Positions 1 through 11,365 of a stretch of 64,000 nt of DNA are shown here, in pieces. The stretch lies in contig OX246744.1 in assembly GCA_945910005.1 (NCBI GenBank), forward strand, positions 44,574,965 through 44,638,964, given 5' to 3'. A program made the translations under genes and the position numbers. The notes under the pieces were generated by a model. It did not search any database, was not told the DNA's origin, and saw only the letters and a program-made list of their open reading frames with translations. Source of the stretch: Isoperla grammatica. Taxonomy: Eukaryota; Arthropoda; Insecta; Plecoptera; Perlodidae. The first letter of the stretch is position 1, and the number at the start of each line of letters is the position of its first letter.

Positions 1-1761
1 ATTGTTCAAAGATTTTGATTATCTGTTTCCCGCACTATTATTTTAAAACGGTATGTGACGTCACAATCCATGAAAATCACTGCTTTAACGAATGACTTTG
101 TATATAACCTCCTTGGACTTTGCCACCGCCTCCTTGACGAAACAATCAACTTTTCAAGGTCATCAAGCTAACATTGTCAAAATTTTAGCCAAGCCGTTGT
201 CAAGTCTGCTTCATATGATTAATTTTAACAACACCCAATATTTACTGATATTACTGATATGAAAATAGGTTTGGTATTATTGTTTTTATAGTAATTGGGC
301 TTCAAAATTAATTACTAAGCGTAATGGACATTAATTCGATTTTATATGATTTTGTATATGATAATTTCCAAATAAGTGTTATTTTATTTATCATTTTATG
401 ATTGGTTGATTGCTGATACAGGGAAAGTGACGTGTGCCCCGTTTTCCCGCCATGAATATGTGTGAAACTTTCACCTCGTTTTTTTAAATGAAACTTTATT
501 CTACGTCATCGAAATAAAATATTTTTGTATTCAGGAAGTTAATCCTAATCTCGTAAAATGCTAAAAACAAATATGCATATTCCCCATTCCAACTTGTTAT
601 GTGGATTGTTAGCAAACAAGGTCGAATCCTGTCAGAATAATTCATTCTAGGGTATACAATAAAACGTTACAGAAAAGGGTCCAGAAACGAAGCCAAGGTG
701 TTCCTTTTTAGAACTAGTATACTTCAGTTTTATATTTAATATTCGTGTTTAACTTAGCATTTCAATTTGTTTAATGAAGTTTAGAACAGCTACAAATGAG
801 TCCTGTGGGGAGACATAGGTACTCCTTCTCTCCATCACCAGTACCAGTGAGATAATCAAGATTATGTTGGCGATAATTTAAACTCACGCTCGAGGGACAC
901 ATCTTTCTAGGCCAAAAAAAAAGCACGGGGGGTTTTGTGGGGTCGGAGTCCCCCAACGATAGCGCTGCAGACGAGTTTGTTAAAATCAGGCTTTCAGAGT
1001 GCGTTCTGAGGGTTTCAGAGTGCGTTCTGAGGGTTTCAGAGTGCGTTCTGAGGGTTTCAGAAAACATACCGGACAGGATGCAATGCAATGGATGGTGTAT
1101 TGCGCTTGTCTAAGTCAGTGTAAAATCATCCGGGTGTCTGCTTCTGTCTGCTGTTCACCGAAGTGGCAGCACTAATGCGATAGGTGTTCAATATGTTGCA
1201 CAATCCATTCTTATGATCTCCACCCACGTTCAAAGTTCTATCTGCAGGAATTTAATTTGCGCGGCTTCAAGAAATTCAAACACAAAGAAGGTCAATTTCA
1301 AACCCATTATTTTTGTAAAATTGGATTTCGAGTATAGGCCTGATAATTAATCAAAACTTTTAAGTTTCATAATTGGTGATTGGTCATCTAACGATGATGT
1401 GATGATGAAATGTTTTTGATCCATAATGAAGTGATACATTTTACTTTTCTGACCAAAAACATGTTTTCAAATACTCATGAAAAAATGTAGTCCCTAATTT
1501 AGAAGAATGGAAAAATCAATGAGAATATTATTTGTTTTTAATATGAAGCCTAGAAACATATTGAGCCTCTTCATGACTTATAAGTTGAAAATGGAAATCA
1601 CAAACGTATAACCACAACAAAAATACAGTTTTTTTTAATAAAGAACCGACTAAAGAAGTATTGTGTGCACATTTTGTTGTCAAGTCTAGTAAAACACGCT
1701 CGCCTCGGGCGGGAATAGCACGGTAGAAGCAACGAAGGCAAAAATCTGGTTTATCCGCCAC
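1..1761. other. AT-rich sequence without a recognised gene
   Basis: I see no convincing coding exon here. The only clear structure is a short minisatellite at 992-1060. The open frames present are short and in simple AT-rich sequence. Confidence 0.5.
992..1060. repeat. 21-bp minisatellite, about 3.3 copies
   Basis: The unit TTTCAGAGTGCGTTCTGAGGG is repeated exactly at 992-1012, 1013-1033 and 1034-1054, followed by a partial copy ending at 1060. It makes a heptad-like repeat in a minus-strand frame, but nothing else suggests coding. Confidence 0.95.
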
Positions 1762-2267
1762 TAATTGCAAGAGTTTTGTTTTTTATGTTCACATATTCTT
1801 AAAAAATGTGCTGATTACGCACATATTAAAGTCTACTACTGAAATCTAATGGGAAATTGCTTTAATTTGCATTTTAATTGCGCATAATTAAAATTAAAAT
1901 TATTTTTTCATCGAAACTGATTGCCAAATTACAAAATGTTTTCACCTTAATGCACGAGAAGTTTAATTTACATCAAATTAATTTTTAAAAATTTCAAAAA
2001 AGTCATTTAATTGCGATTAAATTACATTTAAATCAAATTTACATAAGTTTAATCAAAATTTAATTCTAGGAAAATGAATAAAAAAAATTAGTCTTATTCA
2101 TTAAAACGTCTTTATTATGAACCAGTTGACAACATATATAACGATCATCAAAAGTCTACCACTTTTGATTACGTTTCAATCAATTTAATTGTGGCCTATA
2201 ATTTTTTAATCGATAAATGGGCCGTATTGGTCGTTTGTGAAGTCTCATCAACATCATTATGAACCAC
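1762..2267 (+). repeat. Left TIR, outer half
   Basis: This is the reverse complement of about 6480-6993, with scattered substitutions. It breaks off at GAACCAC, exactly where the FLYWCH-bearing element begins. Confidence 0.9.
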
Positions 2268-3450
2268 GGGTTACAGGACACTGGGTCCAGTACATAAAAG
2301 TCCATATGATAAAAGGTCCACTTGACAAATGGTCCACATACCTAAATGTCCACGCTCCACATGGTCCAAAAGTAATAAGTCCTACACGAAATGTCCAATT
2401 TGTAATGTCCATGGCAAAGCGTCCAATTAGAAATGTCCATTTCTATTATGTGCAATTACAATTGAGGTCTCATCCTAAAATGTTCTAACTTAATGTCTTA
2501 GCAGTAAATGTATAGTACCGTAAGCTAATTGTAGTATACTGAGCTTCTTCAGTATTGCATTCACTAGGGCCTATATCGTTTTGTTGCTGATTGACTTGCC
2601 TCTTTAGAGAGTTTGATTCCGAAAGCATTAACAGCGTTTCTTTATCTCTTACGTTCTCCATTGCCATTCTTATTACTTGTGCGGGTGGTGCATTAGGATT
2701 TGCTTCGGCATAACGTTTCAAATCAGAAACCACCTTCTTAATTTCACCTGAAGCAGTAGCATTGTGTTGGTGATTTTCCGTTCCACTTTTTAAAACAACT
2801 ATGTTGTTCACATCAGCGTTAGTAACGCACCGAGCATTGCATACTATTCTGTCCTCGCACCGCCAGTAACGTCTGCTTCTGTCTTTGTTATATGAATGGA
2901 AATGATAGCAGTAACGCTCGAAATGGAGAATTTCTTTTCTTTTCTGCGAATACACAATTTCTGCCATGCTGTACCAAGTACTCAATAATTCCACTCTAAT
3001 AAAAGACTGAAGACTGTAACTATAGTAACAAGACAACGGAGACGACAATTGGAAATATTTCACACACCACGCAACAATACACCAACAAACAACAACAAAT
3101 AGAAGGGGAGGAGTCGCGTTAGACGTTACGTAGCCTCATTGGCTGACGCCTTGACGATATACGCTGGCGTTAGGGCTTGTGAACACACCATTAGATCTAA
3201 TAATGATAAAACTCATGGGTGAAATGTCGTGGACGAAATATCTTGGACGAAATATACAGGACGAAACACCGTGGACAAAATATCGTGGACGAAAATACAG
3301 TGGACGAAAATATAGTGGCCGTTATGAACAATGGACGTTTCAGCCTGGACATTTATTATTGGACCAAATGTCGTGGACGATATAACGCATGGACCATTAT
3401 GATTGGACCCACTGTCCGCTAACGCGTCCGCTAACGTGCATGTTTATATC
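2268..3450. mobile_element. Nested FLYWCH-encoding DNA element with subterminal GTCCA/TGGAC arrays
   Basis: About 1.18 kb interrupts the left TIR of the surrounding transposon; the uninterrupted right TIR serves as the empty-site reference. The left end starts GGGTTACAGGACACTGGG and the right end (to about 3425) is its imperfect inverse, with GCGTTAGCGGACAGTGGG read inward. Inside both ends are 14-16 bp spaced arrays: GTCCA on the left (about 2288-2480) and TGGAC on the right (about 3230-3410), in mirror orientation. Such subterminal arrays resemble transposase-binding sites. The element encodes only a FLYWCH protein, so it is probably a non-autonomous relative of a Mutator-like element. A few extra bases (3426-3450) sit between the right end and the resumed TIR, and I see no clean TSD. 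Confidence 0.75.
2485..2967 (-). CDS. FLYWCH zinc-finger protein of the nested element
   Basis: The 160-codon frame is given from the internal Met at 2967; the frame stays open to 3063, but the extra 32 residues look like untranslated sequence and the family normally begins near this Met. The FLYWCH zinc finger spans about residues 6-70. It has aromatic residues at F16, Y19 and Y21, a W35-R-C37 core, C43, and the closing H66-x-H68. A helical tail with an SLKRQV stretch follows, resembling the linker that precedes a MULE transposase, but the frame stops there and no DDE domain is present. In known elements FLYWCH domains are thought to bind DNA, which would fit recognition of the flanking GTCCA arrays. 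Whether this copy is expressed is unknown. Confidence 0.65.
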   Translation of the reverse strand: MAEIVYSQKRKEILHFERYCYHFHSYNKDRSRRYWRCEDRIVCNARCVTNADVNNIVVLKSGTENHQHNATASGEIKKVVSDLKRYAEANPNAPPAQVIRMAMENVRDKETLLMLSESNSLKRQVNQQQNDIGPSECNTEEAQYTTISLRYYTFTAKTLS

Positions 3451-3952
3451 AATAAACATGCATACATATGTGATATTTTCACATCGTACTCAGGTGTATA
3501 TCGCTAATTATTTTGTAATTAATTATGCTAATTAGTAATTAATTGCTAATTATTAATGAATAATTAAAATATTGAAAATCCTACAAAAATAAATTAATGA
3601 ACTTCACATAAATAGCTTTTATATTGAACAACATTCGAAATTGGCAATCGCTTATCATCAAAATAAAACTCATTGCCTATAATTTAATTGAATACTAATA
3701 TTAATATTATCATTAATTTTATATTATGTGTGATGCAAACAACAATACCAATAATCAAATTTTTACTTACTTCTACAATGCCACTTTACCCACACACGTA
3801 TTGTGTCAGTACGAGCAATATCCGTACTATACATTATTGATTAGTGATATAATTAGGATTGATAACAGATAACGCTGTGAAGTAAGGTATACATTTGTAT
3901 TTATTTACATCTTTCTAACTATAACGAGCGATTAAATTTGAATTGGGTCAGT
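3451..3952 (+). repeat. Left TIR, inner half
   Basis: It resumes at AATAAACATGCAT, the sequence that directly follows GAACCAC in the reverse complement of the right TIR, and continues to GGGTCAGT at 3952. It mirrors 5991-6473. Confidence 0.9.
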
Positions 3953-4072
3953 AAAACCGTAGGAGAATCCAACTTTAAGAGAAAACATCAAATGATTACT
4001 CTGGCATATAAAAATTGAGTAAAAGTACACGGTGAAATCGTAAAAATAGACCCGAAGTTACTATTTCAAACA

Positions 4073-5462
4073 ATGATAAGTGTTACAAACGCTTCAGATG
4101 GGGACCTTGCCTCACTTTTGACCCATGAATTATGCATTTCTCCTCCGGCGCTCTTTGAAAAGAATGGTCTTATGCGTCAACCAAGTAAATCAGTTCTTGC
4201 AAATGCAATGTGGAAAAGTGTGAATGGGCCATCACCATCAGACATCCACATCCCACAAGAAGTTAAGTACGTAGTCGACGGGGGTCACCACCTCCATAGA
4301 TTGGTCTGGCCTAGAGGTTTATCATACAATGACATATGCTTAATGTACAGAAAGTACGTCATTAACAATTACAGTAATGCAATAATAGTTTTCGATGGAT
4401 ATGTAAGTGGGCCATCCACCAAGGACACAACACACATTCGCATAAGTAAAAGTGGTGTGTGTACAGAAGTGTTATTTGAAGGAAATATGGTTATGATTTT
4501 AAAAAAAGAACAATTTCTTTCCAACAGCGCAAATAAACAAAGATTTATTAATCTTTTAAGTAACTTTCTTCGCGAAGTTGGTTGCACAGTGCTGCATGCA
4601 ATTGATGATGCTGATGTATTGATTGCTATGACAGCAATTGAATCTGCCGTTCAAACACCTGTTGTAGTTATTGGGGATGACACAGATCTTCTCGTCCTTC
4701 TTTGTCACCACGCCAAGTTGAACGACTTTCCAATTTATTTCCGTACGGAACCAAAACATAATACTTCCTCTAACACTAATAGATGCTGGGATATTACCGA
4801 AACTAAACGATGTTTGAAGGAAGATGTATGCAATGCATTGCTTTTCTTACACGCAATACTGGGCTGTGATACAACATCTAGGGTATTTGGACTCGGAAAA
4901 GCAGCAAGTTTAAAAAAGTTTAAATCATCTCCACACTTTCGCTCACAAGTAGATTCATTTAATTCCCCCAATACATCGAGAGAGAAGATTACCAGTTCTG
5001 GAGAACAGGCGCTCGTTGTACTTTATAATGGAAAACCCGGTACAAACAAACCTTAACTCGTTACGTCACGAAATGTTTGTGGCAAAAGTGGGGAGAACGA
5101 ACACTTACGTAGAACCGGAAACTCTGCCTCCCACTGAAAATGCAGCAATGTTTCACAGCATGAGAGTTTACTTTCAAGTTCAAGTGTGGAAAGGAAATAA
5201 CCTTAAACCAGAAGACTGGGGGTGGAAATTGGAAGGTGACAGGTTGATGCCGATAAAAACTGATAATGTGACGGCACCAGAAGAACTTCTATCAGTCATT
5301 CGATGTAATTGTCAGAAGAATTGCAGCAGTATGAGATGCAGTTGTAGAAAGAACGGTTTGTTGTGCACCCCTGCATGTGGGACCTGCAAGGGATCTTTCT
5401 GTGACAGCTGTTCACTGTTGGACGCGCCTGAAGATGATGTTGATGTGGAGGGAAAGAGTTGA
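4073..5462 (+). pseudogene. Frameshifted FEN/XPG-like nuclease with Cys-rich (CXC-like) C-terminus
   Basis: Two overlapping frames (4073-5056 and 5016-5462) together make one protein of about 460 residues. In the first frame an acidic series resembles FEN1/XPG/PIN-fold nucleases: VVDGG (D69), VFDGY (D108), DDADVLIA (D178-D181), GDDTDLLVLL (D202-D205) and LGCDTTSR (D266). The second frame ends in a dense cysteine cluster (CNCQKNC, CSCRKNG, CGTCKG) like Tesmin/TSO1-type CXC modules. This pairing recurs in uncharacterised invertebrate proteins that I associate with transposons. The frame changes near 5030-5046, where the sequence ACAAACAAACC suggests a 4-bp tandem duplication (AAAC). Its place between TIRs says it belongs to the transposon rather than the host. 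The ATG at 4073 is the first in frame; an N-terminal part may be missing. Confidence 0.75.
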
Positions 5463-5990
5463 CATTGCCTGAATGTAAGTGTATGCTAAATACAATTGTG
5501 TTGACTTATATAGACTTTATGTAGGCTATAGGTACTTTCAAATTTATTGAGAAACGTTGTGCAAATTACATTTTCACTTTATTTGATTATTTTCCCAGCA
5601 CAAAGTAATAATTGTTTACTCAGTTCAGCCTTGCAACTTAATTTCCAACTGATTGGTTCACAAGCAGAGTCAGCATGATGCACGTAATATTCTAAATGCG
5701 TTATTTGTTTATATTTTACCAAATTCAAAATTTAAATTGTTTGTTTATCAAATTGGATTTGTATATTGTTGTTTTGAAATGTTTTATGCAATATTTTTTG
5801 TTTATTATAAGCAACTGATTGAACATCTTCTACTACAAAAAACTTGAATGCACTTGGTTTACTTTGCTTGTGGTCGCGAGATTCAGAACATGACATAATT
5901 ATGTAATTATGTTGTAAACACGATTGTGACATAATTCTTTTTGTTCATAATGTTACCCGTATTTGCCATAACATAATATAACTGACCCAA

Positions 5991-6993
5991 TTCAAATTTA
6001 ATCGCTCGTTATAGTTAGAAAGATGTAAATAAATACAAATGTGTACCTTACTTCACAGCGTTATCTGTTATCAATCCTAATTATATCACTAATCAATAAA
6101 CAATAATGTATAGTACGGATAATACTCGTACTGACACAATACGTGTGTGGGTAAAGTGGCATAGTAGAATTAAGTAAAAATTTGATTATTGGTATTGTTG
6201 TTTGCATCACACATTACATAAAATTAATGATAATATTAATATCAGTATTCAATTAAATTATAGGCAATGAGTTTTATTTTGATGATAAGCGATTGCCAAT
6301 TTCGAATGTTGTTCAATATATAAGCTATTTATGTGAAGTTCATTAATTAATTTTTGTAGGATTTTCAATATTTTAATTATTCATTAATAATTAGCAATTA
6401 ATTACTAATTGGCATAATTAATTACAAACTAATTAGTGATATTACCCTGAGTACGATGTGAAAATATTACATATTATGCATGTTTATTGTGGTTCATAAT
6501 GATGTTGATGAGACTTCACAAACGACCAATACGGCCCATTTATCGATTAAAAAGTTATAGGCCACAATTAAATTGATTGAAACGTAATCAAAAGTGGTAG
6601 ACTTTTGATGATCGTTATATATATTGTCAACTGGTTCATAATTAATACGTTTTAATGAAGTAGGCTCATTTTTTCCGATTAGTTTTCCTAAAATTAAATT
6701 TTGATTAAACCTATGTATATTTGATTAAAATGTAATTTAATCGCAATTTAATGACTTTTGAAATTTTTAAAAAATCATTTGATGTAAATATAAATTCCTC
6801 GTGAAGTAAGGTGAAAACATTTTGTAATTTGGCAATCAGTTTCGATAAAAATATAATGTTAATTTTAATTATGCGCAATTAAAATGCAAATTAAAGCAAT
6901 TTCCCATCAGATTTCAGTAGTAAACTATATATGTGCGTAATCAGCACATTTTTTAGAATATGTTAACACAAAAAACAAAACTCTTGCAATTAG
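5991..6993 (-). repeat. Right TIR, uninterrupted
   Basis: The inverse of 1762-2267 plus 3451-3952. It includes GTGGTTCATAATGATG at the position matching the nested insertion site, so it shows the pre-insertion state. Confidence 0.9.
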
Positions 6994-7795
6994 AGGGGAT
7001 CAAAACCGTTCTTTGCTTCTTGGTTAGCGCACGGGAGCGACCACGGCCGGCGCACCGCGACTAGGGAAATAAGAAAAACGATGCTATGAAGTTCACGTCA
7101 CGAAGTTTGACCAGTAACAAAGTTTTAGCTAGTTCTTCAACCTATACCATCGTGTAAACATATTTGTTTTATATTATTAACTTCTATCATTTTTATGTGA
7201 CTAAAGAGCGGTAAATACCTTTGTGTGGATATTTTGGTCTATTTTTATTGTTTAACGACTATCAAAATGCAAAAATACCACATTTTTACAATTTATGCTA
7301 ATAGGCAGTACAAATGCACGGCTTTCAATACCACATCTAACTTTGTAAGCTCAAAATGGAATTTGATATTGAGAGATTTCGTTTTGTATTTTATTTTCAA
7401 ATAATTGACTTAGACATTTTTTTTGACCATTTTCCGGTGAGCTAATTTTGGTTAACTTTGCATCATAAATGTGTCATAGTGTTATACAATATTCTGAAAT
7501 TTGTAGCTTGTTGTAGAACAAATGTATCAAAATTTCAAATCGAGTCGATAATCTTCCACTATGGTGCGGCGTTTGTTTTTGCTAATGGTGATGTTGGCCT
7601 TGGTTTCACATGGAATGGTGTCAGGATTGGCTTTCATGTGGTTGTGAGTCTGTGTGCGTCATCTCGTTTGTTGAAGAATATTAATGCAATCTATTACGAC
7701 GTTGCTTGAAGTTGAAGTTAAGTTTCAAACACGTCAAATACGTGGGTCTATATATGTGGGATACTTTTCTTGTATGGAATTATAGGCACTGTATC
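6994..7795. other. AT-rich sequence, no gene recognised
   Basis: An open frame at 7458-7709 gives 83 residues with no recognisable motif. Nothing else is supported. Confidence 0.4.
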
Positions 7796-8171
7796 AAAAT
7801 CTCGAAAGTGCAAAACACCGAAAATTCGTTAAATTGCACTTTCGTTATCCTACACTTTCGTAAAACTGCACTTTCGTGAATTTACACTTTCGGTAGATCG
7901 TACTTTCGTGATTCTGCACATTCGAGAATTATGACATTCGTGAAAGTGCACTTTCGGTATATTGCACATTCGACGATTTGCTCTTTCGGTGATTTAGACA
8001 TTCGGTGGTTTACACTTTCATAAAATTGAACATTCGTGACATTGAACTTTCGTGGATTCGTCCATTCGTAGTTTTGCACTTTCGTTAAATTGGACATTCG
8101 AAACTTTACACTTTCGTTAAATTACACCTTCGACGTTTTACACTTTCGTGATTTTGCACTTTCGAGATTTT
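7796..8171. mobile_element. Short element made of ~15-bp CACTTTCG-type repeats with perfect TIRs
   Basis: The segment opens with AAAATCTCGAAAGTGCAAAA and closes with its exact inverse, TTTTGCACTTTCGAGATTTT. Between them are about two dozen degenerate direct copies of CACTTTCGTnAnTTTG, spaced 14-16 bp. The right-hand repeats are direct and the left terminal one is inverted, so this is a bounded element rather than a simple satellite. No TSD is obvious. A second array with the same repeat order lies at 23911-24344. Confidence 0.75.
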
Positions 8172-9957
8172 AACCGTCACGCTTTGAAATTCAGGGCGTT
8201 TTACAAGGTTTCGTCTGATTGGATCGTTGAGGGGGTTGGGCACGCCTTCTTTAAGTCCCTGCATATTCACATAGACCTTTGCTTTCAAGGAACAGAATGG
8301 GCAAGAAGAATGTCGAGGAAGCATGTGCCATGGCCGTGCTATCTATTGAAAAAGAAGACTGCACCTGCCAGCTAATACTTGACGGCAGCCGGGGCCTGTT
8401 CTGTTGGATGCAAAAAATGTGATTGGATCAAAACACATAATTTTCCAAATATATACAGTTTGTTTGCGGGTATATTTTCAAATTAAGCAACCACACAAAA
8501 TACTAACGCAATCTTTGAAGTAGGTATACATCAACACGTTAATTTGTATATCATGTGTATGTCACACGTCTATATATATATATATTTAAAAAAAAAACAG
8601 TCGAACACGAGCGTAACGGAACCAGTGTTTTAGTTCAGGCTGGAGGGGAGGAATAAATATTATCTGATGGGGGAGGGGTGTTCTTCCTCAATAGTAACAG
8701 GATTTTACAGCCGCTATTGACACTAGACGCAAGTTTTAAAAGGTTTATGAAAAAAGTACAACACTATTTATTAATGTTATGAATAAATTATATTGAATAT
8801 TGGCCTTTATAATTTCTTGGGGGGGGGGGGGGGTCGAGCACTTTGATCCCTCCCTCACTACGCCCCTGCAGTTTTAATTAACATCTAAGATTGCACCGAC
8901 ACCGGGGTATATTCCAATAATTTCCAGCATTGATCTAGATAGGATGATTCATCCTTGCGGATGGAAGGTTTAGAGTTTGATTCCCCGTTTGATCTAGCGT
9001 TTTCAAACCTCTGGTTATGAGATATTTATCAACCTATGTACACGAATACGATTAATTTAGAGCCGCGTCATTGTAAAGAGATAGGATAGGCATTTAATTG
9101 TATTTGATTGGCTATTGACACTAAATAAACACTCATGTATATTTTAGTAAATCAAAACGTATTTGCTCAATAACTTTAGTTTCCAACATCAAACGATATT
9201 GTTTGTAGACCTACTGCAACAAAACGCCTGTTAGTTTGAACATGTTATACATTCGTTAAAATTTGCAAATCAATTATTTTCATTAAAAATAACAACTTTT
9301 ATTATCTTTTTAAACTAAAAATTGATTTTCATACAGTCCTTAATCCTTATGAAACCACAACCCGCATAGTTTTCACTTAGAAAAACATAATGTTCCGTGC
9401 TTGATAATATGCATCCATGCATAGACGTGTTTGTTCAATAACTAGCCTCTCACTTGTTTTATAATGACTGGGCAATAGCCACGCATACATATATCTGACA
9501 TTCAATAAATGAATAGGGCGGCACAAACGAACTTTTTGAGGCACAAACCAGAACAAACGATTGACACTTACCTACTTTTTAGTTGAAATTCAATAAATGA
9601 GGTGCTGGCATTTAGTTAGCCCCCCCCCCCCCCCTCTACTCTACATTCAGTATTCAGTCCCCCTTTACTCTAAAATTGTTGTCCCAGATTTTGACACCAT
9701 CCGTTTCACAAAATTGTTTCCAGTAACTGTGGTGTAACTTAATAACTTTTTTCAAACAATTCTGCCACGAAACTAAAAGCGTTCAACCCACATTGAAGTT
9801 TGTGGATGGTCAAAATTTCAACTTGATCGGACTCTCCGTTCGACTGCTATCACGAGACAGATGAAAAACAAATAATAAAAAATACAAAAACACACACACA
9901 GAAAAACAAACAAACAAACAAACAAACAAACAGAAGCAAATGTTACTTATTGCTTGC
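8172..9957. other. Intergenic sequence with repeat fragments
   Basis: No gene recognised. It holds a (TA)n run near 8572-8586, a G-run at about 8819-8833 followed by CTACGCCCCTG (like a hAT end, with no partner seen), a C-run at about 9621-9635, and an AAAC-type microsatellite at about 9902-9933. Confidence 0.45.
9700..9868 (+). repeat. Diverged fragment of the Helitron-like family
   Basis: The stretch TAACTGTGGTGTAACTT through TTGTGGATGGTC and GGACTCTCCGTTCGAC parallels the 5' half of the copy at 46308-47016, in the same orientation and order, but diverged. Confidence 0.6.
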
Positions 9958-9965
9958 TGTAAGCT

Positions 9966-10368
9966 CAGGGTGCGAATTGACGGGGGGGATGGGGGGATTT
10001 TACCCCCTCTGGTAATTTCATCCCTGGCTCTGTTTCACTGAAAGGTATTCCCGCCAGGGATGGCTAAATCCCCACCTCTGCATACCATCTCATCTCATAT
10101 AATATCAAATGATAATCTAGCAACGTTAATAAATAATGTATGAATTTACACATATTATATTCCTAGCCAGGAAGTGTTTGTACATTAATAATCAAACCAA
10201 TGGACTCTCAAATCGCTTCTAAGGCAAACTCGAGGGCAATAATTCCTCAAAACAATTTTTGACTCCAGTGACTGGGGATTTGCCCCGGACCCCTTACTAC
10301 CCAAGCAGATACTATACTTGGGCACCCCCCCCCCCCCCCCTACTGTCAAGCCGTCAATTCGCACCCTG
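9966..10368. mobile_element. hAT-type MITE with perfect 8-bp TSD
   Basis: The TIRs are CAGGGTGCGAATTGACGG at 9966 and its exact inverse ending at 10368. The direct repeat TGTAAGCT flanks both sides (9958-9965 and 10369-10376). The interior of about 400 bp has no coding capacity and includes a poly-G and a poly-C stretch near the ends. An 8-bp TSD with a CAG...CTG terminus is diagnostic for the hAT superfamily. Confidence 0.92.
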
Positions 10369-10551
10369 TGTAAGCTAATTTATACAAACGTGTCTCCTGA
10401 TTCGTTTTGAGTGTTGAAATTGCTGGGATTAGATATATGTCCCGATTTTAAATATTTAAATTATGGGAGGCCTACCGTCCCATCGAATTTCTTTTTCAAA
10501 ACTATGGCCTAGTTTCAAAGTACGTGCTCTTGTGTTACTGAATTTCAGAAG

Positions 10552-10922
10552 TTACTATAACCAAGATGTTTCATCCATATGGGAATTCGTCTGCGCGGGT
10601 CTGAGCGAAATTTTTTAAGTCCGACGTATAGTTCGAATTCTCACCGCAAGAGTCGCTCTTCCAAAGTTTAAAACTCAAGATCCACTGAATCCCCTGGCAC
10701 GTACTAGCGATCTAGTAGACCTTGTTTAACGGTAACGATATCAAACGCAAGGTCTACTAGATCACTAGTAGCTACCAGAGGATTTAGTGGACCTTGGTAA
10801 AAACGTGCAGGGCTAGCGCTCTTTGCGGTCAGAATTCAAACTAGTGGTGAGACTTAGAAAATTTTGCTAAAACTCGCGCAGATATTTTAACACGGCGATG
10901 AAACATCTTCCCCACTCAGTAA
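10552..10922. mobile_element. Foldback element with ~160-bp imperfect arms
   Basis: Left arm 10552-10724 (GATGTTTCATC, TCTGCGCG, CCGCAAGAG, GATCTAGTAGACCTTG) recurs inverted at 10748-10922, around a short centre containing GGTAACGATATC. The arms have diverged with small indels, so the insertion is old. Class unknown; no TSD seen. Confidence 0.75.
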
Positions 10923-10942
10923 TCTTTGGCAAAGATCTATAA

Positions 10943-10978
10943 CTAGGAAAACGCTCCGCGTTGCCAGGTGAGCGATTT
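10943..10978 (-). repeat. Helitron-like 3' terminus (solo)
   Basis: Read on the minus strand it ends GAGCGTTTTCCTAG followed by T. A CGCTC...GAGCG stem lies just upstream. It matches the 3' ends at 44127, 46308 and 61268. The other end of this copy was not found. Confidence 0.55.
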
Positions 10979-11365
10979 TGTTTTCCATAAATCAAACAAA
11001 TTTTGTGCATATCATATTACGCTTAAAAAATATATCTTTATCAATAAACTGACATTTTTTACAACATGGCGGTTTAACTTGCAACCTTAGAACTTGTGTA
11101 TATTATTTCTTGACATGTTGCCAATGATTGCACGAAATATTATTCAAATACATAAATTTCATTCGACCGTGGTCTACTCCATAGGCTCTTATTCATAAAT
11201 TATTAAACTCATTTGTGTATAGAAAGTCGCGTAATGTAGATACAGGCTAGATCTAAAACGTGATATTGTTTAATCATACAATAACAACATTTAAATCATA
11301 ACAAAAGCTTTTTTATTTGTTGACAAAGTTCGTTGTTAACTTTTGCATGTTTGCAGTAAAAGTCA

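Larger units (their letters stand above)
1762..6993 (+). mobile_element. DNA transposon with ~1 kb terminal inverted repeats and a FEN/XPG-like nuclease
   Basis: The right TIR (5991-6993, about 1003 bp) is matched in inverted orientation by 1762-2267 plus 3451-3952 on the left, about 1008 bp in total. The outermost bases are CTAATTGCAAGAG on the left and their complement on the right. The inner ends coincide at GGGTCAGT/ACTGACCC. The left TIR is interrupted at 2268-3450 by a second element. Between the TIRs lies a broken nuclease gene (4073-5462). No clear target-site duplication is visible. Family assignment is inference: XPG-type nucleases occur in some Academ elements, but I see no separate transposase domain, so this could also be a derivative whose transposase was lost. 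Confidence 0.85.

Noticed and set aside
994..1060. A CRISPR-like array
   Set aside because: There are no unique spacers; the repeats are head to tail and the DNA is eukaryotic.
771..1088. A 105-codon minus-strand gene
   Set aside because: Its only regularity comes from the 21-bp minisatellite; the rest has no motif.
4369..4971. Minus-strand frames opposite the nuclease gene
   Set aside because: They are shadows of the plus-strand coding sequence.
7882..8097. Minus-strand frames in the CACTTTCG arrays
   Set aside because: A ~15-bp period gives pseudo-repetitive peptides; no start context or domain.
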